Shown: positions 9,668 to 21,257, counted from the first letter of the stretch. The stretch is 64,000 nucleotides of DNA from Charina bottae (GCA_023362775.1 JALMGJ010000006.1:2826001-2890000), one strand, 5' to 3'. Numbers and translations: made by a program. Notes: generated from the letters alone by a model not told the origin.

Positions 9668-10304
9668 TTCATAAATTTGTGTTTCATAATTTGTGTAATT
9701 TGTGTTTCATAAAGATGCACAAAGTGATGTTCACAGCATGGAAATGGTCATCTCCTGATAATGCCTCCAGATCAAGTTGCCATTAAAGATCACGATTAAC
9801 CTTAAGATAAAAGGAACTAATCTAGGTTGGCCTTTTCCCCATAAACTCACCCTTGTTGCCAGGTATGTCTACAATTTCATTGACCAAATTGCTTCCGGCT
9901 CCCTTAATGAGGAGCGTCTCCATTGGATACTCAGGGCTGATCGTTGTGTGGCAGCTTATAAGGGTCGTTCTGCTTCTGCAAAAGCTTACAATGGAACCGG
10001 TTATTTTCAGAAACTCTGTCGGTGTTCAATCCACGTTGTTGGTGTTGGCTTCATTCACTGATTTACCCATTATAATTTATTGTTTATTTTATTATCCCAC
10101 ACCATCATGGTCCAGGGTGCCTTGCAGAGTGGCATGGCAGAACAGGGTGGCCCCTTGATCCCATGAAGTGCAATCTAAAATAGGAATAGGAAAAGAAGGA
10201 TAATTGACTCTATGGATCCAGTGAGGAATGCATGCAGGGAATTCATTCATCCGGGGAATTCATGCAGCAGTTTGGCCATTATCTCCACCAGGTATTATCT
10301 TGAT
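9668..10304 (+). other. Intron, no recognised element
   Basis: A small cluster of repeated TTTGTGTTTCATAA words lies at about 9661-9710, next to the Penelope insertion. Nothing else is recognised. Confidence 0.5.
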
Positions 10305-10995
10305 TGATTAATTACGTGCCATCAGGTTGTTGTCATCTCCTAGCGACCACATAGATAGATTTTCTCCATGACAATCTGTCCCTAACCTGGTCCTTCAGCT
10401 CTTCCAATGGTGCCCCCATCGCCACCATCCACCTTACTGATGGTCATCCTCTTCTCCTCTTTCCTTCCACCTTTCCCAGAATCAGAGCCTCCTTCAGAGA
10501 GCTGGGTCTTTGCATAATGTGTCCGAAGTAGAATTTATTTATTTATTTATTAAATTTCTATGACCGCCCATCTCCCCCTCAAGGAGGGACTCTGGGCGGT
10601 TCACAGCCACAACAACATCACTAAAATACAATAAAAACACAGTATAATATAAATGCAATAAATGCAATAAATATAAATTAAAACCAACTGGCAGGTGGTT
10701 CGTACAGTGACACTGAACATATTTAAAATATTTGAGGCATATATTTGAGGAAGTAGAATAATTTGAGCCTGGTCATTTGGGCCTCAAGTGAGAACTCGGG
10801 GTTGATTTGGTTGATAATCCACTTGTTTGTTTTCTTGGCTGTCCATGGTATTCTCAGGACTTTTTTCCAACATCAAATTTCAAAGGAGTCAATACTCTTC
10901 CTATCCTGCTTCTTCAAAGTCCAACTTTCGCTTCCATAGAGTGTCACAGGGAATACCATGGCTTGCACGATTCTGATATTTGTGGTTTTCCAAAC
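10305..10995 (-). mobile_element. BovB/RTE LINE fragment, interrupted by a LINE tail
   Basis: Antisense words equivalent to those at 6758-7215 are present (TGCATAATGTGTCCGAAGTA, AGAGTGTCACAGGGAATACC). The sequence is split by a 215-bp insertion at 10535-10749, so this BovB copy is older than that insertion. No open frame survives. Confidence 0.7.
10535..10749 (-). mobile_element. L2/CR1-type LINE tail nested in BovB, 10-bp TSD
   Basis: The insertion is flanked by GAAGTAGAAT at 10525-10534 and 10750-10759. Its content is the tail TTTATTTATTAAATTTCTAT, GACCGCCCATCTCCCCCTC and GGGACTCTGGGCGGTTCACA, antisense. It is severely 5' truncated. Confidence 0.8.
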
Positions 10996-11109
10996 TGTAT
11001 TCTCTGGGACTCTGAGGTTCCATGAGAACTTGTTCTATGAGACACTAAGGGCAAAAGTTCCACCTTCGCTCAATTTCTTATCACTAAAGCCTTGCTTCTT
11101 GATCAGGGG

Positions 11110-11963
11110 TCATAGATAGATAGTAGAGGATGGATGGATGGATGGATATTAACTAACTGGTTCTGTGTCCTGAAAAAGTTTAAAAAACCCTAATCTAGAG
11201 TTCTTAATGTTGTTCATATCTCTGTGTTTGCAACCCCTATTTTCAAGTCGTATTCAACCACTTAAAGCAAATTCTGTTTCCATTTCAGTTTCCCTGCTCA
11301 GGTAATATGATAAACCACCTTTAGGATGTTTTTCTAATGACTGATAGGTGAACTTTTATGTATTGAGGGGGCATCTTGTCAACAGTTAGGAATCTGTGAT
11401 CCTACTCAAGGGAGGATCTGATTAGTAGGAAGCTAATACCAGGCCAAGCCGAAGTAGCCTTGTTGGTGGTGGTGTTAGTTGCCGTCGAGTTGTCTACGAC
11501 TCATGGCGACCCTATGTATGCACCCGGAAACCTATGCCCTCATTGTGGGAGGTTGTGCGGATCCAGAATGGGCCTTTATAGCCACTTACGGATCCACTGT
11601 TAAAATTTTACCTTTGGAAGACAATCTTACTCGGCTACGAGTGATCGCCAGTGATGATGATGATGTATAATAGAATGAAATGCTAAACAGTCTTGCGCCA
11701 ATTGCCTGACTGTTCCAATGTTTCATCCATTGTAGCCTTACAACTGTGTTAGTGGCAGAAAAGAGGTATCTTCATGAATTAAATTTACTGTAATTCAGTA
11801 CCTGTCTTTTGGGCACTTATGACTTGTCTCTTCTTTTAACTGTTCCTATTTTTTTAATGTAAGCTGCTCAGAGTCATCTGTAGTCGAGTGGCTTCTAAAT
11901 TGGATGGATGGATGGATGGATGGATGGATGGATGGATGGATGGATGGATGGATGGATGGATGG
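11110..11963 (+). repeat. (GGAT)n tracts and a SINE-tail remnant
   Basis: A short GGAT run lies at about 11125-11150. A long perfect (GGAT)n of about 65 bp lies at 11898-11963. At 11468-11525 TTAGTTGCCGTCGAGTTGTC, ACGACTCATGGCGACCCTAT is a common SINE-type segment. The rest of 10996-12417 holds nothing I recognise. Confidence 0.7.
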
Positions 11964-12417
11964 ATAAGAATGCATTGTATGTTCAATTCTTATGATACCC
12001 AAGATGGCAGTATGCAAATACAAATCAAATCTGCAGTGAAATTTGCTTTTCTTTTTCTCTCCTTTTTTTAAATGACCTCTTTTCCAGCATCGAACTGTGC
12101 ATTATTATAATAAAATTCCAAATCTTTCAAAACACCTTTGCAATAACTCCAGAGTACTTCTGCTCTGAGTTTTTGGGTGCAGGAAACAGGGGGTGCCGTA
12201 CCTAACTGTTAGGACATCTAGGAGTTCTGGCTGATTGCTCCTGCATGTGATACACCCCCTGCCTCTGTCCTCAAGATGCAGTAGGAAAAGTCCCCTTTGT
12301 TGCTCCAGGGTCTCTGAAAAGGACCTCCTTGCATCTTGATATGATCTGAAATGGGCCGAGCTGCTGATGCAGAGCTTTGCTTCCCAAACCTTTAATGTTT
12401 TTTTTTTAATGCTCCAG

Positions 12418-12576
12418 GCCCAGCTGCGGGCATTCATCCCTGAAATGCTGAAATACTCAACGGGTCGTGGGAAGCCGGGCTGGGGGAAGGAGAGCTGCAA
12501 GCCCGTTTGGTGGCCGGAAGACATTCCCTGGGCCAACGTCCGCAGCGATGTCCGGACAGAGGAGCAGAAGCAGAGG
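12418..12576 (+). CDS. NRF1: NRF1 coding exon (DNA-binding domain part)
   Basis: This 53-codon, phase-0 exon begins AQLRAFIPEMLKYSTGRGKP and ends VRTEEQKQR. A long T tract and AG (12416-12417) precede it, and the donor is GTATGT at 12577. It carries the highly conserved GRGKPGWGKESCKP ... WWPEDIPWANVRSD block, the most recognisable part of the NRF1 family DNA-binding domain, shared with insect Ewg and sea urchin P3A2. The sequence looks essentially unchanged from other vertebrates as I remember them (one V for I at CKPVWWPE), consistent with strong purifying selection. It continues in frame to VSWTQALR at 14676. The 2.1-kb intron that follows contains several repeats but no further exon. Confidence 0.98.
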
Positions 12577-12839
12577 GTATGTCCTGAACGCCCTTTTCCT
12601 TCTGTCGGCAATGGGCTTTTCTTGGGTTTGGCACATGGAGAGGCCTGCAGACCTTCGGGCTTGGTTAAAGTGCACAGTTCAGGTAAGAATAAAGTTGCCG
12701 TCCTGGTCGAGGCCACAGGTGTGTGTAGCTCTGTTCTCTGTCAGGTCCAGACAGGTGCTTGAGACATTATGGCAATAGCTTTGTCCTGTTATAAATCACC
12801 ATCCTCTGAATATCAGAAGCCCAATATCAACAGAAATCG

Positions 12840-13065
12840 ATCGATGGATTAGGTGTATATCCTGCCATTTGCACAGGTGCTTAAGGTGGCTTACACAGTG
12901 CTTCCTCCTCCTATTTTTCCCCACAACAGCAACCTGAGAGGTAGGGGCAGAGAAAAAAGGACTGGCCTGAAGTCACCCAGGGAGTTTCCATGGCCAAGTG
13001 TAGACTAGAACGTGGGTCTTCTACTCCTACCCAACAGCTATACTACTACCCTGTAGTTGCATTCT
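12840..13065 (-). repeat. CR1/SINE-type repeat remnant
   Basis: The words CACAACAGCAACCTGAGAGG, GAAGTCACCCAGGGAG and GTGGGTCTTCTACTCCTACC are the widely shared CR1/SINE tail vocabulary of amniotes. It is decayed and its boundaries are approximate. Confidence 0.55.
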
Positions 13066-13137
13066 TGAATTTCTGCCTTGTAGACAATGACAAACTCGCC
13101 TCCACAGACTTAACTAAGATGCTTTAACCAGGTGCTG

Positions 13138-13181
13138 TATGGCATGGCATGGCATGGCATGGCATGGCATGGCATGGCATC
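13138..13181 (+). repeat. (GGCAT)n microsatellite
   Basis: Eight perfect tandem units of ATGGC (5-mer) are present. Confidence 0.95.
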
Positions 13182-13509
13182 CTGGAGAGTTAGAATATCC
13201 AGTAGTGCTTCCCACCACCTTGGCCTTAAGCACAGCTCATGGTTTTCCAGTCAGGCTCTTTCAAATCCTGAAAGTTAGTTTCTGAAGGTGTGAGAAATGC
13301 TGTAACAATATCATGAAAGAATGGAGCCTCACTGATTACTCGCCTGCACTCTCTCTCAAATGTGTCCCTCTGGGAAGTTGTATGATTCACATCTTTCCAT
13401 CTTCCTTTGGACACATTTTTAGCCATCAAGGCTTTTTTGGCTGATGGGCGGAACACACATTTCAAGTGAGCACCTTCCTTAATTTGGTAGCTCTCAGGTA
13501 TCTTTAGAC

Positions 13510-13817
13510 CAGCCTTTCTCAACCTTTTGACCCTGGAGAACCCTTGAAATATTTTCCAGGCCTCGGGGAACCCCTGCACATTCAGGCTCAAAGATAGGCC
13601 ACAAGCTACAAAATTATTCTATTTGTTTCATAGGTAGGCCTGTCTATATGTATTAACGGTGTTCTTAAACTAAAAATAAAGAATGAAACTTACCTCTTTA
13701 ATGTGAAGTTGCCCGAATTTGAAATAATATTTTAAATAAATTGTGATCTCCCAGGGAACCCTTAGGGACCTCTCGCAGAACCCGAGGGTGCCACGGAACC
13801 CTGGCTGAGAAACCCTG
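13510..13817. mobile_element. hAT-C element, perfect 8-bp TSD
   Basis: The ends CAGCCTTTCTCAACC and GGCTGAGAAACCCTG are inverted. The flanks CTTTAGAC (13502-13509 and 13818-13825) are identical. The terminal words GAGAACCCTTGAAATATTTT and CCAGGGAACCCTTAGGG are typical of Charlie-like hAT derivatives. There is no transposase. Confidence 0.9.
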
Positions 13818-13934
13818 CTTTAGACTGTAAGATTCAGCATGATTCATGAAAAGTTTGTTGAGGACAGGAAAGACATTTAGCATTTAGTCCTTCACGTGAC
13901 CTCTGCCTGAAAGGATCACTCATTTAATCAACTT

Positions 13935-14095
13935 ATTCAGTGCCAGGGTGATGTAGTGGCTGAAGTATTGGATTTAGGACCGGGGAGACTCAGTTCGTCC
14001 ACCATCTGCCATGAAAGCTCATGGGCCACTGGAGAAAGTGTCATGAAGCTGCCTTAAGCTCCTGGAGGGAAGGTGGGATATAAATCTAACAAGAA
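13935..14095 (+). repeat. tRNA-type SINE remnant
   Basis: GGTGATGTAGTGGCTGAAG and GACCGGGGAGACTCAGTTCG resemble the A-box and B-box regions of the SINEs at 23138 and 28596. The copy is decayed. Confidence 0.5.
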
Positions 14096-14346
14096 TAAGC
14101 AATTTAGCAAAACAGTAGGAAGCCCCATTTTTCGGCTCACAGTTATCTTGATGTGAAATCTGGTGAAAGCATCACCCATCCCTCTTAGTAGGGTAACCTC
14201 TGAGTCTGACCCACTGAAAGTATATTTTTGGTCCAGTAAATCTGCATGGAGTAAAATTTACTGGACGGTCCAAATCTTCTCTGGGTGACGTGACAACAGT
14301 TGGCTGGTTTTGCATTTGCTTTGCTCCTGGTTGGCTGGTTCTAGTC

Positions 14347-14605
14347 CAGAGCTTTCCAAACTTTTCATGTTGGTGACACACTTTTTAGACATGCATCATT
14401 TCACGACACACTCTTACAGCAGGGCACAAGGCAGGCACTAGGACCTGCGCGGAATCACAGCAGGTTTGGAGGCAGCAGGGCACAAGGCAGGCACTAGGAC
14501 CTGCGCGGAATCCTGGCGGGGCTCGGAGGCAGCAGCAGCCAGGACACACCCAGACACTGCAGCTGACACACTAACGTGTCCCGACACACAGTTTGGAAAG
14601 CTCTG
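14347..14605. mobile_element. hAT-B MITE with two internal tandem units, perfect TSD
   Basis: The ends are CAGAGCTTTCCAAACTTTTC and CAGTTTGGAAAGCTCTG, with TTCTAGTC duplicated at 14339-14346 and 14606-14613. Internally the unit GGCACAAGGCAGGCACTAGG ... GGAATC occurs twice. The same unit, in the other orientation, forms the long array at 39651-40130. Confidence 0.93.
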
Positions 14606-14675
14606 TTCTAGTCGATGAGCAGTTTCTCCTTGTCCCCCTGATCTGTTTTCCTCTCCCCTTCTTATCTGGACTCAG

Positions 14676-14870
14676 GTGTCTTGGACTCAGGCGCTGCGGA
14701 CAATTGTGAAAAACTGCTACAAACAGCACGGCCGAGAAGATCTGCTCTACGCTTTCGAGGATCAGCAGACGCAGTCGGTGACGGCCACGCACAGCATAGC
14801 GCATCTGGTTCCATCCCAAACAATGGTCCAGACTTTCAGTAATCCTGATGGCACGGTGTCTCTCATCCAG
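14676..14870 (+). CDS. NRF1: NRF1 coding exon (end of DNA-binding domain)
   Basis: This 65-codon, phase-0 exon begins VSWTQALRTIVKNCYKQHGR and ends PDGTVSLIQ. It follows AG at 14674-14675. It encodes the C-terminal end of the DNA-binding domain (REDLLYAFEDQQTQ) and the start of the activation region (HSIAHLVPSQTMVQTFSNPD). From memory mammals have a TQTQATATHS-like stretch where this protein has TQSVTATHS, so one residue may be missing and the linker differs; this needs an alignment. The donor is GTGGGG at 14871, weaker than the other donors in this gene but still GT. The next in-frame exon is VGTGATV at 17307, the same junction as in other vertebrates. Confidence 0.97.
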
Positions 14871-15141
14871 GTGGGGGTCACAGTAATCCCCTTCACCCAA
14901 GGCAGTCCCACGTTGGCCTTGCGTTTAGATTGTACGCTTGTGTGTAAGACAGTTTTGGCTTCTCCAGGTTGAGCAAAAGTACGTTTTGGGTCCACTCACC
15001 CATTGTTAGCCCATATGCTTCAGGCTGAGCTTCAGCAATTAGATCTGAAAAAATTGGCAGACTCCAGGTCTCATGAAATACCAAGGAATTTGATCTTTTC
15101 CCTTAAAACCTGTGTATGGAAACAGCATGGGATAGTTCATA

Positions 15142-15733
15142 TTTTTTTGTTGTTTATTCGTTCAGTCGATTCTTCGTGACTTCATGGACCAGCCCACGCC
15201 AGAGCTTCCTGTCGGCCATCGCCATCCCCAGCTCCCCCACGGTTGAGCCCGTCACCTCCAGAATATCATCCATCCATCTTGTCCTCTTCCTTTGGCCTTC
15301 CACTTTCCCTAGCATCAGCTTCTTCTCCAGGGTATCCTGTCTTCTCATTATGTGGCCAAAGTACTTCAGTTTTGCCTTTAATATCATTCCCTCAAGTGAG
15401 CAGTCTGGCTTTATTTTGTGGAGGATGGACTGGTTTGATCTTCTTGCAGTCCAAGGCACTCTCAGAATTTTCCTCCAACACCACAGTTCAAAAGCATCTA
15501 TCTTCCTTCGCTCCGCCTTCCTTATGGTCCAGCTCTCGCAGCCATAGGTTATTACAGGGAATACCATTGCTTTGACTATGCGGATCTTTGTTGTCAGTGT
15601 GATGTCTCCGCTCTTAACTATTTTATCGAGATTTGTCATTGCTCTCCTCCCAAGAAGTAGACATCTTCTGATTTCCTGGCTGCAGTCAGCATCTGCGGTA
15701 ATCTTTGCGCCTAGAAATACAAAGTCTGTCACT
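15142..15733 (-). mobile_element. BovB/RTE LINE 3' fragment with long open frame
   Basis: The antisense frame of 192 codons (15154-15732) reads MTDFVFLGAKITADADCSQE ... MVFPVITYGCESWTIRKAER ... RVPWTARRSNQSILHKI ... FGHIMRRQDTLEKKLMLGK. This is the C-terminal part of the RTE/BovB reverse transcriptase and the region after it. The catalytic YxDD part is absent, so it is a 5'-truncated, inactive copy. An open frame this long suggests a fairly recent insertion. BovB is the LINE known for horizontal transfer between squamates and ruminants. Confidence 0.88.
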
Positions 15734-17306
15734 TAGGAAATGTTTAAAAAGCGTTATTATAAAGTTCTATAATAATGAAGTAAAAAGTATGAGATGCTTC
15801 TTTCATGGAAAAAGGAAGATTGGGTGTGCTATAATTCCCTCCCTCCCTCCCTGTTTCCATCTCTCCTTCCTCCCTCCCTCCTACAACCTACTCCAATCCC
15901 AAAGGACTCTATACAGTTTACAACAACACATATGAACAACAACAAAAGAAAACAAATCAACATTGCAATTTAAAAAACCCTCACAGGGAAAAGATCTTGC
16001 TCAGGATAGGCACCCCCAATCATTGTTATAACACAGAAATACAATAAACCTGTTTTTGTAATGTAAAAAAATCCCTATCGGTTTAGTTTCGATTTGACAA
16101 TGATTGAAAAAGGGAGAAAATTAAGAAAAAAGTTAATATCAGAGCGTGATGATGTTCCACTTTTCTTCCATTTAATAAAAAATATAGTTGGAACAGTGTT
16201 TTAGTGAAAAATTAAAAGACCGATTCAAATAAATCTGTGCCATCCAATATACAGTACCCTGTGCAACTTTCCCATCCAAGGGACTTCCTCTTGCATTGGT
16301 CAGATTCCCTGAGGATTTGGGGAGTTGTCGTCCCCATACATCGTGAGGGCACCAGATTGCTTTTAGAAATATGTGCCCTGAGTTTCACATGGTCCCACTG
16401 AGCCACCCCAGATATTCCCCACGTACTGGTTTGAACATTCTGAGAAACATTCTCATAGGAGATGCACTTTTCTCGGTGGCGACCTCAACATGTGACTGAC
16501 AGCATGACACCAGTCTTCCAATTCTTGAAGGGAAGAAGGTGTGGATTTATTCTCCATGGTGCCTGAGGGTAGGACAAGAACCAACAGGTGGAAGCTCTAG
16601 AGCGGAAGATCCAAGCTCAAAATGAGGAGGAATTTCCTGACCGTGAGAGCTACGAAGAGAGGAACAGCCTGTTTCCTGGAGTCATGGAGGTTTTCAAGCA
16701 AAAGTTGGGATGGTCTGAGGTTTCCTGCCCTGGACATGCGTTGGACGAGAAGACCTTCAAGGTCCCTAGGATTCTAAGCCTAGGATTCTATGAGCAGAAG
16801 CACAACAATTTAAGAACAGTTGGCTTTCTCTGGCTTTTTGCTGAACAGCATGTGAAATTAATTAGAGATCGTTCCTCTCTTCTCCATATGTTTCTTTGCA
16901 TTATATTAACTTAAATGTAAACAGCATTCCACTGGCAGCTCTAGAGCAGGGCAGGCAAAATGCATGGCTACACGTGGGGATACGCCTCCATTACAAGCTA
17001 CATTGGATCACTTGTGGCTGGGCGATGTCTTGATGTGCATGACATAATTTGCCTGATCTTGTCCTGGTGTGTCTGATGTCATTTGTCTGATGATGCCATG
17101 GGGCACGTGATGTCATTTGTGCAATGTCACACGATGAGTGCGCACCTCCCCACCCCACCCAGTATGTTCCCCTCTGCTCATGGATCTTGCTTTTGGCTCT
17201 GTGATTGTATGACCCTACCCTGAAGGGGAAGAAACAAGGGGCCAAGGCTTGCTGAGAGCTTTTGAGGGGACCCTGTTGACTCTCTTGTGATGATGCTGTG
17301 TTGCAG
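15734..17306 (+). other. Intron with pyrimidine tract and one old repeat
   Basis: A CCCTCC-rich tract lies at 15833-15885. At about 16570-16800 is an old repeat (AGGAACAGCCTGTTTCCTGG, CATGGAGGTTTTCAAGC) related to the one at 4216-4720. The remainder shows nothing I recognise. Confidence 0.55.
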
Positions 17307-17408
17307 GTTGGCACCGGCGCCACAGTGGCCACCTTGGCAGACGCCTCTGAATTGCCTACCACTGTTACAGTCGCACAGGTCAACTACTCTGCAGTTACTG
17401 ATGGAGAG
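17307..17408 (+). CDS. NRF1: NRF1 coding exon (activation region)
   Basis: This 34-codon, phase-0 exon reads VGTGATVATLADASELPTTV and continues TVAQVNYSAVTDGE. It is preceded by TTGCAG and followed by a consensus GTAAGG donor at 17409. It belongs to the threonine-, valine- and alanine-rich transactivation region, through which NRF1 is known to recruit coactivators such as PGC-1 family proteins. The mature reading joins to VEQNWATLQGG at 20645. The sequence differs from the mammalian one, as I recall it, only by T for A near the end (SAVTDGE). Confidence 0.97.
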
Positions 17409-18890
17409 GTAAGGGGTTGGTTCGGAAGCATCAGTGATCTCTGTTCTCTGACCCTTTGTCTAGAGAGGACGACCCTTCTCCGAAGCATTAGAAACAGAGT
17501 CCTCTCTGATCTCCCCTTGGCCACAGCTCAAGAAGAGGTTTCCACTCTCTCTTGCAATGGGTCTTAAAATGAGGTTCGGTTCCAGAGCTGGGAAGTTTTG
17601 CCCAAATTTTCTTTAGACGTGCCTGCTAAAGGTGTCGTCCTGTTTTGCTTTCTCAGGCATCTTGCACGCAGAGCGTCATGTGAATATTTCAAAACAGTTT
17701 TTTCCAGGAGCAACATGACTAACCAATTCAGAAAACAATGATTTCTACATTAAATCCACGCATCCAAAACAATGTAGGGTTGTTAGCAAGGAATACATTT
17801 TTGTCTAGCTGCAGATGTTGCGTAGTACTTAACTTCTCAAGTCTTTCCTTTAATGTTTCCCTTATTCTCCTACCCACCTGGAGTAGGACATATTGGGGGA
17901 AACTAATCTGTAGTTTATGAAAAACAGCTAGGTGAGCTGTAAAGGCAAAAGTAATTTGCAGAATTACTGGCAAAATGAGGGGCTTTTTGTACAACTAAAG
18001 ACCTTTTCATTATTTGTACTGCACTTTTGATCTACTGAATTTACTGCCTTCAATATTATTGCTAATTGCTGAATGCCATCAATGAACCTGGCACTGACAA
18101 TATTGAATCACTGAGCAGCCCCAACTTTTAAGAAAAAAATTATTTTCAGTATGGCTGAAATGCTGCAAAAGTGTCAAACCTCCCAAGATTTGAAAAGCAC
18201 CATCACCTCATGAGACTTGGGATGAAGGTACGGGTGCAATTTCAGCCTTCTTCCAGGAGATCTTAGAGCTGAAATTCCAAAACTCTTCTGAGATACGACG
18301 GTCTCGTAAAATGTGGGGGTCATTTTTTCAAAACCCAGGTGTCTGATGCTTGAGAATTTGCTGAAACCTGCACCATGTTCAGGAAGATGAAGAAACTGAA
18401 CAAGCCAGTTTGGGAATCAAGTAACAGCATTCTGTGAAGTGGGGTGGGGGGAGGCGCAGGGGAGATCTCACACACTCCTTTAACTTGTTCTCCCCTTAGA
18501 CTGAGCTTGGCCTCCAGGCCTTTGTGGCAGCATCAGCCGGTCAGCACTCTCCCCCTCGAAAAAGGTGTAGGATTCTCAGAGCAATAGAGGGCAACACAAA
18601 ACAGCTTTGTTTCCTGAACGAACAGCATTTCCATGTGAAAGACCAGCTAGAAATGGTGTGTTTTTTGTTACTGGGCCTGTCCTTGAACATTCCCTCTGAC
18701 TCTGGAAGACAAGCCTTCATTGTCTGAGCCAACCTGGGCACCTTCCACCTTGCTCATGCTTTTCTGCGGGCACTTTCACCCCCCCCCCCCCCCACTTGGC
18801 CAGGCTATTACTCTGGGGTGTGCAGCACCCAGCGACTCCCGGATTAATAGCGCTGGCTGGTCTTGGGCCAAGGGTCCCCAGATTACGGGG
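17409..18890 (+). other. Intron, no recognised element
   Basis: No repeat family or RNA was recognised. A poly-C run lies at about 18779-18793, followed by unique sequence up to the LINE. Confidence 0.5.
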
Positions 18891-19610
18891 ATTTATTTAT
18901 TTATTTATCATATTTCTTTACCGCCCAACTCGCATTGCAACAACTCTGGGCGGTTTACAAGCAAATTAAAATAAAAATTAAGATACCGTTAAAAACAGAT
19001 AACAGTATAAAATATAAATGCACGTAAATATAAGAATATGAAATGTAAAATCCAAGATGGTGGAATAACGGTGTCATCATTGGCCCCGTCAAGGTGCCTA
19101 CCACCCCCATGATTGACTATCCCCCCTCCCGCCCCAAGCGCAGTGGCACAACCAAGTCTTAACCCCCTTTCGGAAGGCCGGGAGAGTGGGGGCCTGCCTC
19201 ACCTCTGGGGTTAACTTATTCCAAAGGGCGGGGGCCACGGCAGAGAAGGCCCTCTTCCTGGACCCCGCCAAATGAAATTCCCTTACCGACGGGGTCCGTA
19301 GCATGCCCTCTCTGCATGACTGGGTGGGACGGTTCGATGTCATCGGGATGAGACGGTCCCTCAAGTACCCTGGTCCCATGCCATGTAGGGCTTTAAAGGT
19401 GATGACCAACACCTTGAATTGGACCCGGAAGCAAACTGGCACCCAATGCAGCTCGCGGAGCAACGGTGTTATATGTGCCCTCTTTGTGGCTCCCAAAACT
19501 GCTCGCGCGGCCGCATTCTGCACCAGCTGTAGCTTCCAGATACTCTTCAAGGGTAGCCCCATGTAGAGCGCGTTGAAGTAGTCTATGCGGGAGATGACTA
19601 GGGACTAATT
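18891..19610 (-). mobile_element. L2/CR1-group LINE 3' end
   Basis: The antisense translation (19098-19562) reads SIWKLQLVQNAAARAVLGAT ... ITPLLRELHWVPVCFRVQFK ... ALHGMGPGYLRDRL ... REFHLAGSRKRAFSAVAPAL. This is the classic C-terminus of vertebrate L2/CR1-group non-LTR reverse transcriptases. The 3' untranslated tail (CTGGGCGGTTTACAAGC, ACCGCCCAACTCGC) follows at 18895-19000. The copy is 5' truncated and lacks the catalytic region. Confidence 0.9.
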
Positions 19611-20644
19611 CCTTTGTAAGTGGAAATACAACTCAACTGTACCTGCAAGTAGCATGAACTTTGAGCCCGCATGTCATGGGTTAGGGTTCTTCTGCCCCTT
19701 CTAGGGGCCCGTATCCCAGGCAGGGGCATCTTTTGGTGGAGCCAAAAAGGCCAAGATGGCGGCTGCAGCCTTGCGATTGAAGTCCCGCCCCTTCCCTTTC
19801 CTGGGTGCCACGTGCAGATGCCGCTGGTCCCAAGCTTGCCATTCAGTGGCAGCGTTGTCTTCTCCACATGCAAATCCCGACGCTGAATCAGCTGGACACT
19901 GTTAAGGAAGCACAACATAATCCAGTTTCTCGCGCTTATTCTCCATTCCCCAAGACCTAAAGAATTTCTCCTAGCTACCTGAGGTCAATCCGGTTTGGGT
20001 GACTTGAATGGAGCTTGCAAGGATCACAGACTGCATTAAGCTGTTGACTCGGAGGGATCCACACGAAGGGATCCCAAAAGTCACGATGGTGGCTGTGACC
20101 GTGTGGTCAAAGCCCTGCCTCTTTTTTGCGTGCAGTGATGGGCAGGGCTTCAGCGGTGTAGCTGCAGCTGCCGTCTTGACTTTTTGGACCTCCCTCCCCT
20201 GCCGAAGTCCCTGCTTTGAATGACGTGTTGCGGGAACTTGGGACAAGTAACAAGCAGGCCCCAAATAAAGAGGTGGATAAACACAGGCAAAAACTAGATG
20301 TAGTTTAGCTTAGTTTTCACTGGCATTTAATGTAAATGTACTGTTAATAGGATGGTTCCCCACATATTTGATCATTTCCCTTTCTGCCACGTTCAACATT
20401 GCATTGGGCAGCAGCTCCTGGGACGCTTCTGGGGCCCCATCCAAGGCTTAGGGAGGGGGCCCCCCTTGGGGGACGGGCTGCGGACCCCCACCCCATAGCC
20501 TGCCAATCTATCCCTGGTGGTTTGGGGTTTGTTTCTAGCCCAGCAGACCTCGAAGCAGCGCTGCCCAGTGCAGAAAAGCAAACCGAGTGGTTGCTTGAGA
20601 CAGTCAGTCCTGCAACGGGTCTCTCGCCTTCTCCGTCCCGCCAG
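19611..20644 (+). other. Intron with decayed MITE-like words
   Basis: Segments with CAAGATGGCGGCTGCAGCC at 19752 and GCCGTCTTGACTTTTTGGACC at 20170 recall the palindromic element at 22496-22652. No boundaries could be set. Confidence 0.4.
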
Positions 20645-20802
20645 GTGGAGCAGAACTGGGCGACGCTGCAAGGGGGAGAGATGACCATCCAAACCACGCA
20701 GGCCTCCGAGGCCACGCAGGCAGTGGCCTCCTTAGCTGAAGCGGCAGTAGCGGCATCGCAGGAGATGCAGCAAGGCACGACGGTCACTATGGCGCTCAAC
20801 AG
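20645..20802 (+). CDS. NRF1: NRF1 coding exon (glutamine/alanine-rich activation region)
   Basis: This exon has 52 full codons plus two bases (AG) of a split serine codon. It begins VEQNWATLQGGEMTIQTTQA and ends QQGTTVTMALN. It follows CCGCCAG and precedes a GTATGG donor at 20803. The repeated A/Q/T composition (ASEATQAVASLAEAAVAASQ) is typical of the NRF1 transactivation domain. Splicing in phase 2 to the exon at 28969 completes AGC (serine) and gives ALNSEAAAHAV, matching other vertebrates. In some vertebrate transcripts exons of this region are reported as alternatively used; nothing here shows whether that occurs. Confidence 0.96.
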
Positions 20803-21257
20803 GTATGGGGGGGCTGGGGGGCTGGGGACGGGGGGGGGCTGAGGGAGGTCTCCTTGGCACCGATTTGAACCCTGGGTGGAGAATCTGGCTTCCCCACTGA
20901 ACAGCTGGCTTTTGGTTAGGGAATAACTTCTTCCGATTATTTGGAAGAAAAGAAGCCAGCCTCATTTGAATTGCAGGGAAATAGCAGGAAATAGTTATCG
21001 GGCCTCAGTGGCCAATGCTTCAGCTGTTTCCTGTAGCTGTTACGTTCCAAATGGCGGAGGTAATCGACTAGCTTCTTTTTCATAGAAACGGTTCTTCCTA
21101 GGAGGGCTTCCCTTCTCTAAGAGTCAGTACACTTTATATTTTCTTTTATTATTATTTTCTTTCTTTCTTTTATTTTCTTATTATTTTATTACACTTTTTA
21201 TATATCTTCTAAGAGTCAGTACACTTTATATTTCTCACCTCTTTGTTAATACAGAGT
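20803..21257 (+). other. Intron, no recognised element
   Basis: A TTTCTTTTATT-rich tract lies at about 21145-21205, flanked by a direct duplication of TAAGAGTCAGTACACTTTAT at 21119 and 21210. Nothing else is recognised. Confidence 0.5.

Noticed and set aside
20344..20842. Antisense frames over an NRF1 exon (99-151 codons)
   Set aside because: They are shadows of the GC-rich exon at 20645-20802 and its flanks.
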